This document shows, piece by piece, positions 5,664 to 5,963 of a DNA stretch of 5,963 nucleotides. The DNA comes from Thiotrichaceae bacterium UBA4486 (lineage in GTDB: Bacteria; Pseudomonadota; Gammaproteobacteria; Eutrophobiales; Eutrophobiaceae), in NCBI GenBank assembly GCA_002389045.1, contig DGNS01000018.1:13866-19828 (forward strand), in the 5' to 3' direction. Numbering within the stretch: position 1 is the first letter of the stretch; the number at the start of each line of letters is the position of its first letter. Both the position numbers and the translations under genes were made by a program. The notes beneath the pieces were generated by a model that made no database searches, was not told the origin of the DNA, and saw only the letters and a program-made list of their open reading frames with translations.

Positions 5664-5943
5664 CATACGTCATTCCCGCGAATGCGGGAATCCAGTAAAA
5701 CGAATCACCGCCTTAGGCGGTACAACATTATTTAGTCACTCTTGCGCGACCGCCAGGGATGGCGGAAGTACTGGAAATGCAGGAGCAATTTCCAGTGCAT
5801 GCCAGAGTCCAGTGAAACAAGAACCGTCTCCGACGGCGCATCAACCACTGGATGCCAGAACAAGTCTGGCATGACACCGTTTTTGTCATTCCGGCGAAAG
5901 CCGGAACAAGTGACACATGTAAATACGTCATTCCCGCGAATGC
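5664..5943. repeat. Mosaic of palindromic repeats after the slipin gene
   Basis: This 280-base stretch has no credible gene and holds at least seven perfect hairpins. They are 5672-5691 (stem ATTCCCGC), 5707-5721 (ACCGCC), 5750-5765 (CCGCC), 5770-5796 (9-bp ACTGGAAAT), 5824-5836 (CCGTC), 5852-5872 (ATGCCAGA) and 5889-5906 (TTCCGGC with a GAAA loop). A 21-bp direct repeat containing ATACGTCATTCCCGCGAATG begins at both 5665 and 5923. The module TCCAGT-RAAAC followed by a GC-rich hairpin occurs twice (from 5691 and from 5808). The first hairpin fits the pattern ATTCCC-N8-GGGAAT, known from neisserial dRS3 repeats and common in other proteobacterial intergenic repeats. Confidence 0.8.
5672..5691 (+). 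terminator. Hairpin 18 bases after the slipin stop, possible transcript end
   Basis: A perfect 8-bp stem ATTCCCGC/GCGGGAAT closes a GAAT loop directly downstream of the NfeD-slipin operon. No T-run follows, so it is not a classic Rho-independent terminator. It is better seen as a repeat hairpin that could stabilise the 3' end of the operon mRNA. Confidence 0.35.
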
Positions 5944-5963
5944 CTGTCTCTTAGTCACAAATA
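5944..5963. mobile_element. Possible terminal bases of an IS50/Tn5-like insertion sequence
   Basis: The bases CTGTCTCTTAGTCACAAAT agree at 15 of 19 positions with the Tn5/IS50 outside end as I recall it (CTGACTCTTATACACAAGT), including a run of CTCTTA and CACAA. They begin exactly where the second copy of the 21-bp repeat breaks off. This would be the outer edge of an element running off the window. The first ten bases also equal the start of the engineered mosaic end used in tagmentation adapters, but the rest does not, so adapter read-through is a less likely alternative. Only 20 bases are available. Confidence 0.3.

Noticed and set aside
5852..5884. Hairpin ATGCCAGA/TCTGGCAT followed by TTTTT as a Rho-independent terminator
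   Set aside because: The T-run starts eight bases after the stem and lies 200 bases beyond the operon within a repeat mosaic. It is better explained as part of that mosaic.
5728..5958. Open frames of 70-76 codons on both strands after the slipin gene
   Set aside because: They run through the hairpin mosaic and translate the repeats themselves (phrases such as FRRKPE or PAFAGMT). No ribosome site or protein-like composition supports them.

Overview
The window (about 57% GC by eye) looks like a chromosomal segment of a gammaproteobacterium. That placement is a low-confidence inference from the long NfeD/slipin gene pair, the exported PQQ-type dehydrogenase, a palindrome matching the FNR/ANR consensus, and two families of short intergenic hairpin repeats typical of proteobacterial genomes. 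There are five protein genes. I recognise four of them at family level; one small gene is unassigned. I see no rRNA, tRNA or CRISPR array.

Bases 1-668 hold a small minus-strand gene of unknown function (about 70 residues, 331 to 119). A good FNR-type box lies upstream of it, and copies or fragments of a roughly 65-bp two-hairpin repeat lie on both sides. Bases 669-1865 encode a cytoplasmic-looking alpha/beta hydrolase of the lecithin:cholesterol acyltransferase (LCAT)-like family with a complete Ser-Asp-His set. The same two-hairpin repeat brackets this gene, with one complete copy upstream and two plus a decayed remnant downstream. The downstream cluster (1872-2070) fills the gap between this gene and the convergent minus-strand gene.

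Bases 3214 to 2078 (minus strand) encode an exported sorbosone/aldose-type PQQ sugar dehydrogenase. About 200 bp away and divergently oriented is a two-gene operon: a long NfeD protein (membrane-anchored ClpP-class serine protease with a C-terminal OB-fold) and a slipin (stomatin-like SPFH protein). The two reading frames overlap by four bases (ATGA). In archaea such a protease cleaves the C-terminal hydrophobic tail of its partner stomatin, and the slipin here carries a comparable tail. Together they are a probable membrane-microdomain or membrane quality-control module.

Bases 5654-5963 contain no credible gene. They hold a dense mosaic of at least seven perfect hairpins built from a second repeat family, flanked by a 21-bp direct repeat. 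The second copy of that direct repeat breaks off at 5943, and the following 20 bases resemble the end of an IS50/Tn5-like insertion sequence, so a mobile element may begin at the right edge.

I did not find an evident new defence or mobile system. The most unusual signals are the covarying two-hairpin repeats around the LCAT-like gene, the correctly spaced FNR box in front of the unknown small gene, and the possible IS junction at the right edge.
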